Of a DNA stretch of 64,000 nt, positions 44,256 to 55,520 are shown in pieces. The notes beneath the pieces are model-generated. The model ran no database searches. It had not been told where the DNA came from and saw nothing but the letters and a program-made list of their open reading frames with translations. The stretch spans positions 9,238,001 through 9,302,000 of the forward strand of contig OY540815.1 in assembly GCA_961205875.1 (NCBI GenBank), given 5' to 3'. The number at the start of each line of letters is the position of its first letter. Within the stretch, counting starts at the first letter, position 1. The translations under genes were made by a program, and so were the position numbers. This DNA is from Sialis fuliginosa (taxonomy: Eukaryota; Arthropoda; Insecta; Megaloptera; Sialidae).

Positions 44256-45083
44256 CACAGTAAAAAATATTGTGTATTTGCGTCAAAAACGGTCTGTGTT
44301 GAAAAATTGTGTGTTGATTTTTGTGTGTTAATTTGACACTTTTTTTGTGTTACCTGAATTTTAACATGAAAATAGTGTTGTTTTCACGATATTAACACTT
44401 TTTGTGTGTTACTAGATAAAATGACACAAAATTAGTGTCAAGCGGGAAATATTAACACTAAGTTTGTGTTGTTGGCGCGTCCTTTCTTGAGTTTACGCGC
44501 CAAACGCATTGTTTTACCGGACAGCTACTTAACCACTCGGGCGTATAAATTATAGTGTTCAATTTTATGAAAAAAGTTTATTTAAATATATTTGATAAAA
44601 AAAACCAGATTGTTCTGAATAAAAAAAAGTAAAATTGATATTAATTAAAGTAAGTAAAAGTTTACTGTATTTATAATCATATAAAATGCTCAACTAACCT
44701 CACTTTCTTATAAGAAATTTGCTACATAAATTGTTATTTAACGATACAATTTATAATAGTTATTAAAAATTACAGACTTTGAACAATTTAAAGAAATGAA
44801 ATAAACTAATTTTCTTCATAAGCATGAAAAATTTATTTATTCTTAATTAATTCCCTAACCTTTATATTCAAACTAAAATAATAAATGAGTTAACACTTAT
44901 TTTGTGTAAAATCAACACAATTCTAGTGTTAGATACAGTCGACACAAAATTAATGTTAATTTTGACACAATATTTGTGTTAAAAATTCAACACTATTTTT
45001 TGTGTTGAAAATTAACACTAAAATTGTGTCGACGGATTCTAACACTAGGATTGTGTTGATTTTACACAAAATTTTTTACTGTG
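44256..45083. mobile_element. 828-bp TA-flanked element with arrays of AACACTA/TTGTGTT
   Basis: TA flanks CACAGTAAAAAATATTGTGT at the left and the inverse of CACAGTAAAAAATTTTGTGT at the right. Next to each end are dense arrays of 'aacacta', 'tagtgtt', 'ttgtgtt' and 'gacacaa' words in both orientations (44,268-44,480 and 44,890-45,065). The right array is itself a long palindrome with centre near 44,990. A GGCGCGT/ACGCGCC hairpin lies at 44,474-44,501. No ORF, so it was mobilised in trans. The repeated words look like transposase-binding sites; that is inference. Confidence 0.8.
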
Positions 45084-45089
45084 TATGTA

Positions 45090-46630
45090 CAAAGCTCTGC
45101 GATATTTCGCTCGACTGAAATGATGGTATGATTTATGGGAGAGGATAGTGTGACAAATTAAGCCAATGTCCGCCTACTATCCACAGCAAAACTTGCGCGT
45201 TCTTTGCTTCAGCGCTTTCTTTTTGACTGTCACGCCTGGCGAATGCGATTGTCTTTAAACTTACAGCCGGTTACAAAATCATTACCCCATCATCTTGATA
45301 AAATTTCAATTTAATTAGTATCATTTTTGATGATATAACTCATTTTTTTCTTATTTTAAGAACTATAGATTAAAAATAATTATTGCTATACTTAAAAATA
45401 TATTATTAACACTGCGGTGGACGCGCCAAATCTCGCAGATTCAAATGATTCTTTGTTTTAAATGATTCAGCGGTGGAGCGTGCTATATTTTATTTTACCA
45501 GTCCCTAACATTTCATATTATCCATTAAAAATGGAAAAAAATATATACAAGTCTGACGAATTAACGCCATCAATGGAGAGTTAATTAGAACACCCAAAGC
45601 ATGCTTTGCAGTGTGGTATTACTTTCGTTCCATTATTTTTTTCGTATGAAATTTGATAAAATGAGCATTATATATTAAATTTCTTCAGTAAGCCCCTTAC
45701 ATGTTTACATTTTCTAAATGAGAACATTACAGTCTCCATATTCACTTAATTTAATATCGATTGGTTTTAATTTTCTGTCATAAAAATATAAACAAAGTTC
45801 AATTTGTCGTTTTAGACCCATTTTTAAACCACGGCAACAAAATGCAGCTCGCATTACGTAATAAATTAACATCAAATCTTTTGAAATCGCTTCATCTATT
45901 TGCAGAATAGAACCCTATTAAAACTCAGCCAAATCGGATAACTAGAAGTAAGGAAATTTGCAGTTTATTTAAATATTTTTTACATATATGTATGTAAGTC
46001 GACGACTCTAGCTATAATTTGTATCATTTATAACTTCTATTACAAAATTAATAATGCAAATATTCGTAAATTTTAAAATCTCGCTACTTTTGTCTTCGAT
46101 TGTACCTCCATAACACCCTTAAAACATATTTTTTATAGACATGTACCTATTAATTACAAATAAACTACTTTATAATGTATTATATTTTTATTTATGTATG
46201 TACTAATAAACCAAACAGATGGTTTATTGTATTTTTTGCTCACACGTTCTTAAATTATACACTATTATTAAACAACAAATAAAGAAATTTATAAATCAAC
46301 TTAACACGGCATTCCCATTTCGAGACAGGTGTGTCATTTTCTTTGCGAAAGATATAAAAATGAGACAGATATATTATCAAGAGCTAGACTTCCATGTGTG
46401 CGACAAAGAGATAAATATATGCTGAAACTGTTGTTACATCAGGAAATGATTTATGGTGTGCTGAGTGGACGCATCGTCTCTGTCGGTCACTGCACTATCT
46501 ATTTTACCGACTGTATATTATCAATATTGTATTCTTCAAACAGAATTTTATATATTTATACTTTGAAAATATGTATTATACAAGGAAATTAAATGAAATC
46601 CTAAAAAATACTTTCAACTATAAAATAGTT
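45090..46630. other. No gene; moderately GC-rich patch at 45,160-45,270
   Basis: The patch ('actgtcacgcctggcgaatg') adjoins the end of the 828-bp element. Frames at 46,219 and 46,329 overlap and lack motifs. Confidence 0.4.
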
Positions 46631-46637
46631 TGTGTAA

Positions 46638-46970
46638 TGCCCGGTATTATAAAGGACCTAACAAAATTTGTTAGCTAGCAATTACATTCAAATGGGGTAT
46701 TAATACTGTACTAGTATCTATGGATTAGTTATGGAATTTAGAGCAGTGACACTTCAACTAATTGTAACACAGTTGGCATCTTTGACCGTACAAAATAATT
46801 TTCATAACATCACCACTGTTTTAATACCGTTTGTATTTACCTTCAACGCGTGCGCGAAACTTGTCAAAGTCATCAACAAACTCCAAAAGAACTGTCATAT
46901 AAGTTTGATATCTCAGTTGAAAGTGTTTGTTAGCTAACAAATTTGTTAAGTCCTTTATGATACCGGACAT
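46638..46970 (+). mobile_element. Family B MITE, copy 2, TSD TAA
   Basis: TGCCCGGTATTATAAAGGAC at the left and the inverse of TGTCCGGTATCATAAAGGAC at the right are flanked by TAA (46,635-46,637 and 46,971-46,973). Inner arms 'aaatttgttagctagcaa' and 'ttgttagctaacaaatttg' follow. The 3-bp TSD with a T-N-A pattern suggests PIF/Harbinger-like mobilisation. The frame at 46,731 lies inside and is not a gene. Confidence 0.85.
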
Positions 46971-47100
46971 AAATAAATCAAAAATCAAATAATACAAAAG
47001 AAAATTAAATAAAATATAAAGAGGATAAACGTGTATTCTTAAGCTAGGTAATATTGTACATACATCATATTTGATTTATTAAATTGACATTTGTTATAGT

Positions 47101-47354
47101 CTAGGACACATTTTCTTTAGATTCCAGTAGAAATTTTTCACGTAACATGCTATGCACAGGATCGGTGTCAAATGTTCTGTGAGTGTGAAAATCAACAATC
47201 ATTATTTCCCATTTGAAGAAAATGAGATTGTTATCGTCTCTTTCCACGTATTGGTCTGTAAAAATCACAAACCGACCTTTAAAACACTTCCTCTTTCGAA
47301 AAAAGGATTTTATGCATAAATTCGTAGTTTTTGGTTTCCAAAGCAAAAAGAGCC
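47101..47354 (-). pseudogene. Unrecognised coding-like remnant with stop and poly(A) signal
   Basis: The minus-strand frame from about 47,288 to the stop at 47,101 includes KGRFVIFTDQYVERDDNNLI and FHTHRTFDTDPVHSMLREKF, then LLESKENVS. The residue mix is well balanced and clearly unlike AT-rich noise. Upstream, a second frame (47,354-47,280) reads ALFALETKNYEFMHKIL and stops where the first begins, as after a small indel. TTTATT on the plus strand at 47,075 gives an AATAAA about 20 bases past the stop. A MITE inserted at 47,358 cuts off anything further upstream. I cannot name the family. It may be the last exon of a host gene, a retrocopy, or a gene from a mobile or viral source. Confidence 0.4.
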
Positions 47355-47357
47355 TTA

Positions 47358-47496
47358 TGCCGTGTTTATACCCAAGAGACAAAACAGCAATACGGTGTTT
47401 TTTTGACAAAATAGCAACAAATCCTATACATTTTAAAATACGAAATGTTTTTTAAATATTGTGTAGCTGTTTTGTCTTTTTGGTCTAAACACGGCA
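47358..47496. mobile_element. 139-bp MITE with TTA TSD
   Basis: TGCCGTGTTTATACCC at the left and the inverse TGCCGTGTTTAGACCA at the right continue as 'gacaaaacagc'/'gctgttttgtc', around a short AT-rich centre. TTA is duplicated at both flanks (47,355-47,357 and 47,497-47,499), as for PIF/Harbinger. It interrupts the coding-like remnant. Confidence 0.85.
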
Positions 47497-47499
47497 TTA

Positions 47500-48240
47500 G
47501 AAATAAATTTATTTGACATATATCAATGTCATAGTATTGTTTTATTGAATACATCATAAATCTTTCAATTTGTAGAAAGTGTAATTGTTGGCTAAAGAAA
47601 ATGGAGTGTCAAGTACAAAAAAAAACCGAACATTTCTGACATACTTTTTTGATTGAGTTTAACAAAGGAATTAAGGTAACGAAAGTCACTAAAACCATTT
47701 TACTGTTTACTGGAAAAATGCCATCGAGGAAATAATGGTACGACAATTGTTTTCTCGTTTCAAAGAGGTCTATTTTGACATAAATGATATTCCATATTCA
47801 GAATATCATCCGACTTTATTGAAGACCGTTAAAACGTTTCAATAAGAACACACATTATTCAACTTGGGAATTTACCAATATGATGAGTTGTGACCAACCA
47901 ACCACTGTACTGCATTTGCATTTTATGAGCAATGTTCAAAACTAATTGTCAGTGGTTTTGCAGAAAGATAAAAACATTACAAAATCGACATCCCTTCTTT
48001 CTCCATCAGATTTTTTACTCTTTATCTAACAACCTTCAAAGAATCTAATTTAATAACGACGCTGCTCTTCAAATTTCGCATATTTCCTCAAATTGAAAAA
48101 CTGTCAGAATATTGGAAATTAGCCAATTAGAAACAATACAGAAGAATATTGATTGTGTTATATATTTTAATATTAATAATAAAAATCTAAATTTTTGTTG
48201 TTTCCCTAGCAAATATCCTGTTGCACATTTATCATATAGG
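47500..48240. other. Low-GC tract with a possible mariner scrap
   Basis: Around 47,990-48,015 the plus strand reads LLSPSDFLLF, which resembles the third-Asp region of mariner transposases ('DLAPSDFxLF'), but there are stops on either side and the rest does not follow the family. Confidence 0.25.
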
Positions 48241-48786
48241 AGAGTTTAGTTCAGAAGAAAAACGTATAAGAGTGTCGGGTTTTTGACCGTGTCAGTGTCG
48301 TTGTGACCGCTTCTTAGCGGAACTCATGTTTTGGCGTGACAGTCCGCTCGCAGATCGTTTGTCCAACCAGCCGTTTGACCAAATAATTGATCGTTTCCTG
48401 ATGTTTTATATATAATTATTTATATCACGCTTATGACAGTTTTAAGTGTTTGCCATGCAAAGCTGTATGCGTATCGAAAGAACACGAGTCAAGTTTTTCT
48501 TTATTACCTGTAAAAAAATTAAGTTAATTGTATAAAAATTTATATGAACAGTTAAATGTTTTCTTAAGGAAGATGGGTAAATATACTTCATACAAGATAA
48601 GACCAAGTTAAATGATAAAATATTAAAATATCAAGATCAATAATATGTATTAAAAAAATCTCGTCGAAAAAAAAATCAAAATTATACAAACAGACAGAGC
48701 CTACAGATGCATATTGCACCCAAAAGACAAATAAATAGTTATAAATGATCATACACTGGTGATGAGAGTTAACTTACATCAAATTT
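48241..48786. other. GC-richer patch at 48,270-48,380, otherwise featureless
   Basis: 'gaccgtgtcagtgtcgttgt' contains a TCAGT initiator-like word but no supporting promoter context. Confidence 0.25.
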
Positions 48787-49335
48787 TAGGCATTTACAAA
48801 TAAAAATTGTAAATTTCATAGCTAAATGAATTGTAAACTTACATATTCGTAAAGTAAATTAACCACAGCTTGTTTCGTAGAGTAAAAGTATAGGCAATTT
48901 CCAAACTTGTGTAGTAAACTAAGAAGATTTATTGGAAAATTACTAAACCTTATGATTTTTTTTCATATACAGGGCTACTAAATTTATAAAGAAAAAAAAT
49001 GTAAATTGTATAGTTAAATTAATTGTAAACTCACATATTCGAAAAATAAATTTACCACAGCTTGTTTCGTAGAGTAAAAGTATAGGAAATTTCCAAACTT
49101 GTGTAGTAAACCAAGAAGATTTATTGGAAAATTACTAAACCTAATGATATATTTTTTTCATATATAGGGCTACTAAATTTATAAATAAAAAATTGTAAAT
49201 TTCGTAGCTAAATGAATTGTAAATTTACTTATTCGTAAAGTATATTTACCACAGCTTGTTTCGTACAATAAAAGTATAGGAAATTTCCAAACTTGTAGTA
49301 AGCCTATAAGATGTATTGGGAAAATTCAAATTTTT
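48787..49335 (+). repeat. Tandem repeat, ~192-194-bp unit, about 2.8 copies
   Basis: 'taccacagcttgtttcgtag' 'agtaaaagtatagg' and 'gggctactaaatttataaa' recur at a spacing of 192 and then 194 bases (reference base at 48,821, 49,013 and 49,207). Units are highly similar. The length is in the range of satellite monomers, but here it is a short local array. Confidence 0.9.
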
Positions 49336-49339
49336 ATTG

Positions 49340-50255
49340 GAGATATACTAAACTGTAAGGCAATTTCTTTTTCCTACACTGACTTTCGGATTTTTTGTAT
49401 ATATGTTAGTGAAAATATTGTAAAACTAATTTTTTTCTCAGTGTAATTTATAGATTTTAATACATAAATACTAAACAATTAATTATGTTTAACAATTCTA
49501 TTTTGTACATACTTACTTAAAAGTCTAGTTTTTTTCACTACAAATTCTGTTGGTGTTGTTGTAAATCTGATTATACCAAAATGACGTCCAGAACAACGTC
49601 CTGTCCACCCGGCCATGACTTGCAATGTTATTCAACACATTACGCATATTGGTCCGAGTCCAGTTGCATCGAAATCTGTCACTTTACTTATATGTGATTA
49701 TTAATGGTCTGATTTTTGATGTTTATCTTAACAATATCATATTTGGTACGCGATTCTCTACCGTCACTAATGCGTTTCTGTGCAGAAAAGGGACATGTCA
49801 TACAGTCTGTGCGATGTTTTTGATGTATTAGGTATTTTTACATTTCTTTAATCATCGTTTTTCATGCTTCGGATTCTTAATGAATAGGAATTCTAGTTTG
49901 TGTCGGTAACGGTCAATTTTTGATGGCTGGATTTTTTTAAATGAAAAAATATCGTTAAAAAAAGTGTGAAAATAAGTTTTTAAATAAATTTAAAAAAATT
50001 GTTTTTAGTCAATTAATTTTTTTTTATTTCTTTACGAGGTATTACCAATTTAACCGAAAACTATCTAAGCTAGATATAAATAAAAAAACATCTGCCAAGT
50101 AAATACACAGTGCTTTCTAGTGCTAAATTCACCAAATGTAGTTAATTATTGAACAATTTAAATAAAAACCAATAAAGTGTTTAAATATTGGTTAACCATT
50201 TAATTTTTATACAATTTTACTAATAAATATTAGTTTGAAATTTTTTTTAAGAAGA
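49340..50255. other. AT-rich tract, nothing recognised
   Basis: The frame at 49,625 has no recognisable motif. Confidence 0.45.
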
Positions 50256-50260
50256 AATTG

Positions 50261-50674
50261 AATATTTTACAACATTGTAGACCTATGTATATTATAGAAA
50301 ATTGAATACTCTACAAAAAAGATTCTATAAAATGTTCACGTAACATGTGTCATTCTTGAGATATCTTGAAAAAACAAATACATTGGGATGTCACCCCTCC
50401 CCCTTAAACACGATTTTGATGATTATGAAATGAGACCGTTTTCAAGCCAGACCCAATCATCCAATCATGTTTTATTAATTTCAGTTCAGTGGTTCATGAG
50501 TTATGCGTGTGACAAGGATTCAGGAGACAGACAGACAGACACGAAACGAAAAGTGTTTGTCTTGACCTGAAACAGACAGATTAATTTAAAGTTTTGAAAT
50601 CGGAGAACATTTTTTTTGTCTCATTCTAAAACGATCACAAAGCTTTTCGTATCTTTGATATTGCGAGGAAGCAA
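50261..50674 (+). repeat. Family D dispersed repeat, copy 3
   Basis: Same phrase order as copies at 15,499 and 40,967, with a short (GACA)n at 50,525-50,541. The frame at 50,388 lies inside it. Confidence 0.75.
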
Positions 50675-50679
50675 TTAAA

Positions 50680-51460
50680 TACATTTGAAAAGATCAATCA
50701 AGTGTATACAAATTTGAAAAAAAAATTGTTTTAATTTAAAAAAAATCTATTTCATGATTTTTTTTTTGAACTAAAAATCTATATGTACTATTATATAAGG
50801 AAGAGGAATATTCATTTACAAACACTCTTTTTGATCTATTTTAGTTTTTATTTGAAAAAACGTTTTGTTGTACACAATACAGTGTAACACAATATAGGTG
50901 ACGATGTATTACAATTGAATAATGCATTCAAAATATGATGGATGGAAGAAATACCCACACATGTGGATATATGTGTGTACATATGCTACAGTAAAATTAT
51001 TTTAGAGTGTTTTTTATACTATAAATTAAAACGAAATATTTTTTTATACTTTTGTTTAACACAATAATGTAACGATAATAAAATGTAAATAATATATATT
51101 ATATCAATCAATTCATATATAATTATAATTTCCTCGAGATTAAAACTAGTTCTAGAGAGAATGGTGAAAGTCTCATCAAAATCGGTTCAGTAATTTTCGT
51201 ATCGAGTACAAAGAACAAACAAACAGTTATAGACACACGTTTTAAAAACTATCAAAATTGATTTTTGAAGTGAAACTTTTTTAGCGAGATTAGTGAATTG
51301 GAATGATCTCGACAGCTTTTAATATTCGACACGTTTTAAAAATGAAACGCTAAGGAGAATGAGCATATGCGTGAGTAGATGCATAAGAGAAAGATGGAAT
51401 GTACATGACACTTTTTTTTAATACGTTTATTGTAAAATAATTAGTTTTTGATTAAACAGC
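50680..51460. other. AT-rich tract with a retro-repeat tail at 51,170-51,250
   Basis: 'catcaaaatcggttcagtaa' 'ttttcgtatcgagt' matches 62,728-62,760 and is a lepidopteran repeat tail. Confidence 0.45.
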
Positions 51461-51462
51461 TA

Positions 51463-51716
51463 CATACAAAAAAAAGTGAAGAACCAAAAAACGACCTATA
51501 TAGCATTGTAGTATTGGTCGAGCATTACCGAAATCCAAATTTTTGGAATTTTCTGCTTACCAGTTTTTTTTTATTTGAGCTTGAATTTTGGGCTTAGGTT
51601 GAATTTTTACAATTTGGCTAAACCCAAAATTCAAGCTCGCACATAAAAAAAACTGGTAAGCAGAAAATTCCAAATGCTATATACGTGGTTTTTTTGGCTC
51701 CGCACTTTTTTTAGTG
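51463..51716. mobile_element. Palindromic Tc1/mariner-type MITE
   Basis: TA flanks both ends. The right end is the inverse of CACTAAAAAAAGTGCGGAGC; the left end is CATACAAAAAAAAGTGAAGA. Arms match almost throughout ('aattttctgcttaccagttt', 'gagcttgaattttgggctta'), except for a 35-base insert in the left arm ('gtagtattggtcgagcatta'). Confidence 0.8.
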
Positions 51717-51719
51717 TAA

Positions 51720-52505
51720 CTGTGTTATTAATACAAGAATCGTTTACTTTATTTATTTAATTCGCATGGTTAATGAAAATAAAAGAAGTTTTACTTCAAC
51801 CGTGCGCTTATGTAGGTGAAGCCAACACCACATTTTCTATATTGCTTATAAATTGACATGAACTTAAAAAACAACAGATTTATTTCTTACAATTTATATT
51901 GTTTTATAATAATTTCGACATGATAAAGGTCGTACTTGGCTGCTTCTTTGATGATTTTTTATTTATTATTAAATTTTAGGTACAGTAAAATATTTCACTC
52001 CAAACACGCATAAAGTCAACTTAAAACTACCAAAGACAGTTGAAGGATACATAAAAACAAAATACAACCAAAAGTAAATATACTCATACGATTAATAAAT
52101 TTAATGATCACATTAACGCTGTCGTTTGATTTATTTGAATTTCGCGGACATAGATTTTGTAGTCTTGACATTTACACTGACCGCCCCATTGCACTATTTA
52201 TAACATCAGAGTCGGTAAAAAAGAAAACTCTATACTACGTACTGGCACATAATTCATTTTATAATTATACTGCTATTTCATTATCCTTTATAAAGTTCTT
52301 TGTCTATGGTCAAAGACTTGTGTACATGTAAACGCAATTAGAAAAGAATTTGATTACAATAAAATTGGCACTGTTGTGCGTTATGGATGGTCAACATTTA
52401 GCGCCTATGAATAAATAAATATGTTTCATCAAGATTTTATATAAATATAGATCGAATAAGAAGAATAAATACATCGAATTTTATCAATTTTATTTTCAGT
52501 TATTT
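51720..52505. other. No gene recognised
   Basis: The frame at 52,104-52,331 (75 codons) has no motif; the rest is AT-rich. Confidence 0.45.
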
Positions 52506-52513
52506 TATTTATA

Positions 52514-52876
52514 CAGTGTATTCTAAGTTGATTAAGACATAGGAATATTAACATGGGAACAATTAGAAATGTTGTAGTAACCTTTGGTCAAAATTAAACG
52601 ATGTGTGATTGGTGCATTTTGAAATTCCGCCTCGAAACTAACTGATAAATTTTAAATTAATCAACAGTATTTTGTTTTCAACTATAATAAAGAATAAAAT
52701 ACATTAATGAAATGAAAGTAAGCATCCTAGATAAAATTATAATAATATTTTTTGGCAGATATTTTGAAAACAAAATACTAATTACTATTTTATTAAATTT
52801 GACCAAAGGTTACTACAACACTTCTAATTGCCCCCATGTTAAATTTCCTATGTCTTAATCAATTTGGTATACACTG
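52514..52876 (-). mobile_element. Tc1/mariner-type MITE, family A copy 2
   Basis: CAGTGTATTCTAAGTTGATT to the inverse end at 52,876, flanked by TA. The interior is in the reverse orientation to copies 1 and 3 ('aagcatcctagataaaatta' instead of its complement). The right arm lacks about 43 bases, joined at a 'ttaaattt' repeat. Confidence 0.85.
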
Positions 52877-53029
52877 TATAATAGTGTATAACTAGCAGTT
52901 TTTATGTTAAATAAAAAGTACAATTTTTTCAGACAACGATAAATGTTTTTTTTATAATCCAACACACCTGACCAAAACAGTAAAGTTTACCTGTGTAACA
53001 TAATCTTGACGAGATTTATTGGGTGAGGC

Positions 53030-53175
53030 AAGTGTATTGTTTGAGCAGTCACAACAACTGACCGCCGGCCGGTCGGTCGAGCTAATCTCCGTTGCGGTTA
53101 GTGCCTATTGAACGGCCATCCGGTGCAAAAGAAACATTATCTCTTCGCTGTCGCGACCGTCAAAACGGAAACAAC
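53030..53175. promoter_or_regulatory. GC-rich island 1 of the 53-kb pair
   Basis: 'ctgaccgccggccggtcggt' 'cgagctaatctccgttgcgg' and 'cttcgctgtcgcgaccgtca' form a CpG-containing island in AT-rich DNA, with no repeat partner in the window. Candidate promoter or cis-regulatory element; no coding frame of note. Confidence 0.3.
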
Positions 53176-53779
53176 AGAGTCGAATTTAGTGATATGTTGT
53201 TTATTGATTATTTAATTAATTAATTTCACATAGGTACCTACACATATATTTACAATTTATTATTTAGATTAACTAAAAATGATGTATTTATAGAAACCAC
53301 CTCAATATTTTATTTATTTATAGAAAATTAATTTTATAGAATTTATATTATTTGATAAATGAGCGTGGGCAAATATATTTCAATTCTCTGCGAATATGAA
53401 AATAATTATGCGAGAATAAAAATCAAATTTACAAATGCTTAATAATCTTGCTTCCAACTTTTATTTAAATTTTAGTGAATAGGTATTACTTTTTTAATGT
53501 AGGTATATAAACTAATATAAACGATATAAAATTAATTTAAAATTATGCCTTGTTTAACCTATGTCTGTCTGTTTAGTTCTTCCAAGTAAATTCGAATAGG
53601 ACTGAACTGATGGCGCAGTATTAAGTAGAAAATAAGATATATATTATATATATTATGTTTTGAGAAAAAAATTCAAAGTTAAATAATCGCACTTAATACA
53701 ATCCTGTATTAACAACAAGGCACCAACATTACGTACATAGAAAATGTGACACGTTTTTGTATATTATACAGGTACTGTT

Positions 53780-53920
53780 TACGGCGACATGCGATAATGA
53801 GCGTTAATGCGAGAGCGCGTTAGAGCCGGTGGTCACACCGCCCGCATGTCCGGCAAACAGCGGAAGTGATAACAACCCCTGGTAATTTGAGATAACAAAT
53901 TGATATCGGCCGTGTTTCTT
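53780..53920. promoter_or_regulatory. GC-rich island 2, with GATA- and ETS-like sites
   Basis: Contains 'cagcggaagtgataacaacc' (an ETS-like GGAAGTG next to GATAA) and 'gagataacaaattgatatcg' (another GATAA) within about 50 bases, in a GC-rich block. Clustered motifs suggest an enhancer, but such short words arise by chance. Confidence 0.3.
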
Positions 53921-54089
53921 TTGTGTTATGTGCTAGTTTAAAATATACTCTAGCGTTTTAAAACTAAATGTCGCAAGTGTTTTAGAGAGATTTTGGCTGT
54001 AGGATTCACACAATTTAGATTTTATAATTGATGTAATTTATCATACCAGTATTTTGAAATATAATTATATAATTAAAACAAAACTTATT

Positions 54090-54120
54090 TATAATTTACC
54101 GCGGTTTCACCCGCCTTTAT
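54090..54120. repeat. Lepidopteran retro-repeat terminal scrap
   Basis: 'taccgcggtttcacccgcct' is the usual terminal phrase of lepidopteran non-LTR repeats. Confidence 0.45.
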
Positions 54121-54379
54121 TTTATAAAAATAAATTAAAATTTAAAAAAATATCAATTGCATTTTTTTCTTAATACGTTTCTAATTATTTAATATATATT
54201 GTTGGTTTACTTAGAACAATATTATAACTACCTTTGATTCATCTTCTTTTTTGACCTAATTCAATTATCATATGGCTCAAACGTAGGCTTTTTTCCAGTA
54301 AAACTCTCAAAGTCGAATAAACAGATAGTGACCGACTCGATTTCAGTTTCAGCCAAAAAACGGCCGTGCCAAAACTGTG

Positions 54380-54454
54380 TTTAGAATTAACATTAATCAT
54401 GGTTTGAAAACAACTGATAACTAATCGTTGTTAATTTTGTTTTATGCAACCCAA
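54380..54454 (+). mobile_element. Single arm of the TTGCATAAA MITE
   Basis: 'attaatcatggtttgaaaac' 'aactgat' and 'ttgttttatgcaaccca' match the right arm of the palindromic element at 60,977-61,198. No left arm is present. Confidence 0.6.
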
Positions 54455-54459
54455 GGTAA

Positions 54460-55515
54460 ATCTATATTATTTTTGCCTGACTAAAAATGAGCAAAAACAA
54501 AAGTAAGAGTGATTTTTGTACACAATTTCAGGATTATCAGTTAAATTTAGTATTAAATTTTCAAAAATTACTTTTTGTCTATATTTTCTAATAGATATTA
54601 ATTTTTAGAAAGTAATAAAATCACTAATTATTCTATATAAACGTTAATAAACTGAAAAACGTTTTTGATTGTCTTATTTATATAATTTATACATATAATT
54701 ATGCTGGAAGAACATCGATTTACATTTGTAAAATTAAAACGTGTCAATTAGTAATTGTTACTGATTTTAATTGAGAAAAATCAATTAGTGTGAATATTAC
54801 GAATAAAAAAAATACACACTACTAGTATTAAAATTTTATTTACTATATTCTTAAATTTTTGTACATAATACCTTTACGTTTATATAGAAGTATAAACTTC
54901 AGTTTTAGAACTACTAAATCAAATAAAGAGATTGGAAAAACAGATAAAGATTTCAATTTATAAAATTGACCATTGTAAATGCCTCGTTATTAATAAAATA
55001 CTCGAACATAAAAGATATTTGAATTGGTCATTTTATACTTAAAAAAATAAACTATAGAATATCAGAGATCTTTCAACCTTTTATAAGACGTAACGTGTTG
55101 TTCTATCCCGAACGGATCAAATCTCATTTTATGTATATATTGAATAACAGTAAATAAGAATGGGCCAACCACTCATAGATAGAATCATTTTGCTTTAAAA
55201 AATGGTCCCCCATGGTTTTTTAGAATTCTCTGAACCGTGAGGGGACAATAGTGACCATGTGATTTAACCCCCAAGGGGTAGTTTGATTAGGTGCAGAATA
55301 ATTCTCCAGGTATTTTTTTTATCTTTTTTAACCGTGAGATTTTTTTAGGAAATAGTTTGCTGATTTTTTATGTGTACTTTACGTTTAGGTTTAATTATGT
55401 TTTTGTTGATTTTTGTGATTATTACAGAAAATGTAAATTTTAATACTGCAAAAATTGAATTCAGTGAAGCTTAAATGTAATTCATTCATGAGATGAATAA
55501 AAATAAATATTATTC
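54460..55515. other. AT-rich tract, nothing recognised
   Basis: No clear repeat boundary. A GC-richer patch at 55,200-55,300 has no partner. Confidence 0.45.
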
Positions 55516-55520
55516 ATAAA

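Noticed and set aside
46638-46970. The 68-codon frame at 46,731 as a gene
   Set aside because: It lies wholly inside a MITE with clear ends and target duplication.
47690-48060. Mariner transposase in this stretch
   Set aside because: Only LLSPSDFLLF fits. Flanking stops and the absence of any other mariner motif make chance or deep decay equally likely.
48787-49335. CRISPR array
   Set aside because: Tandem units of ~192 bp without spacers, in eukaryotic DNA; it is an ordinary tandem repeat.
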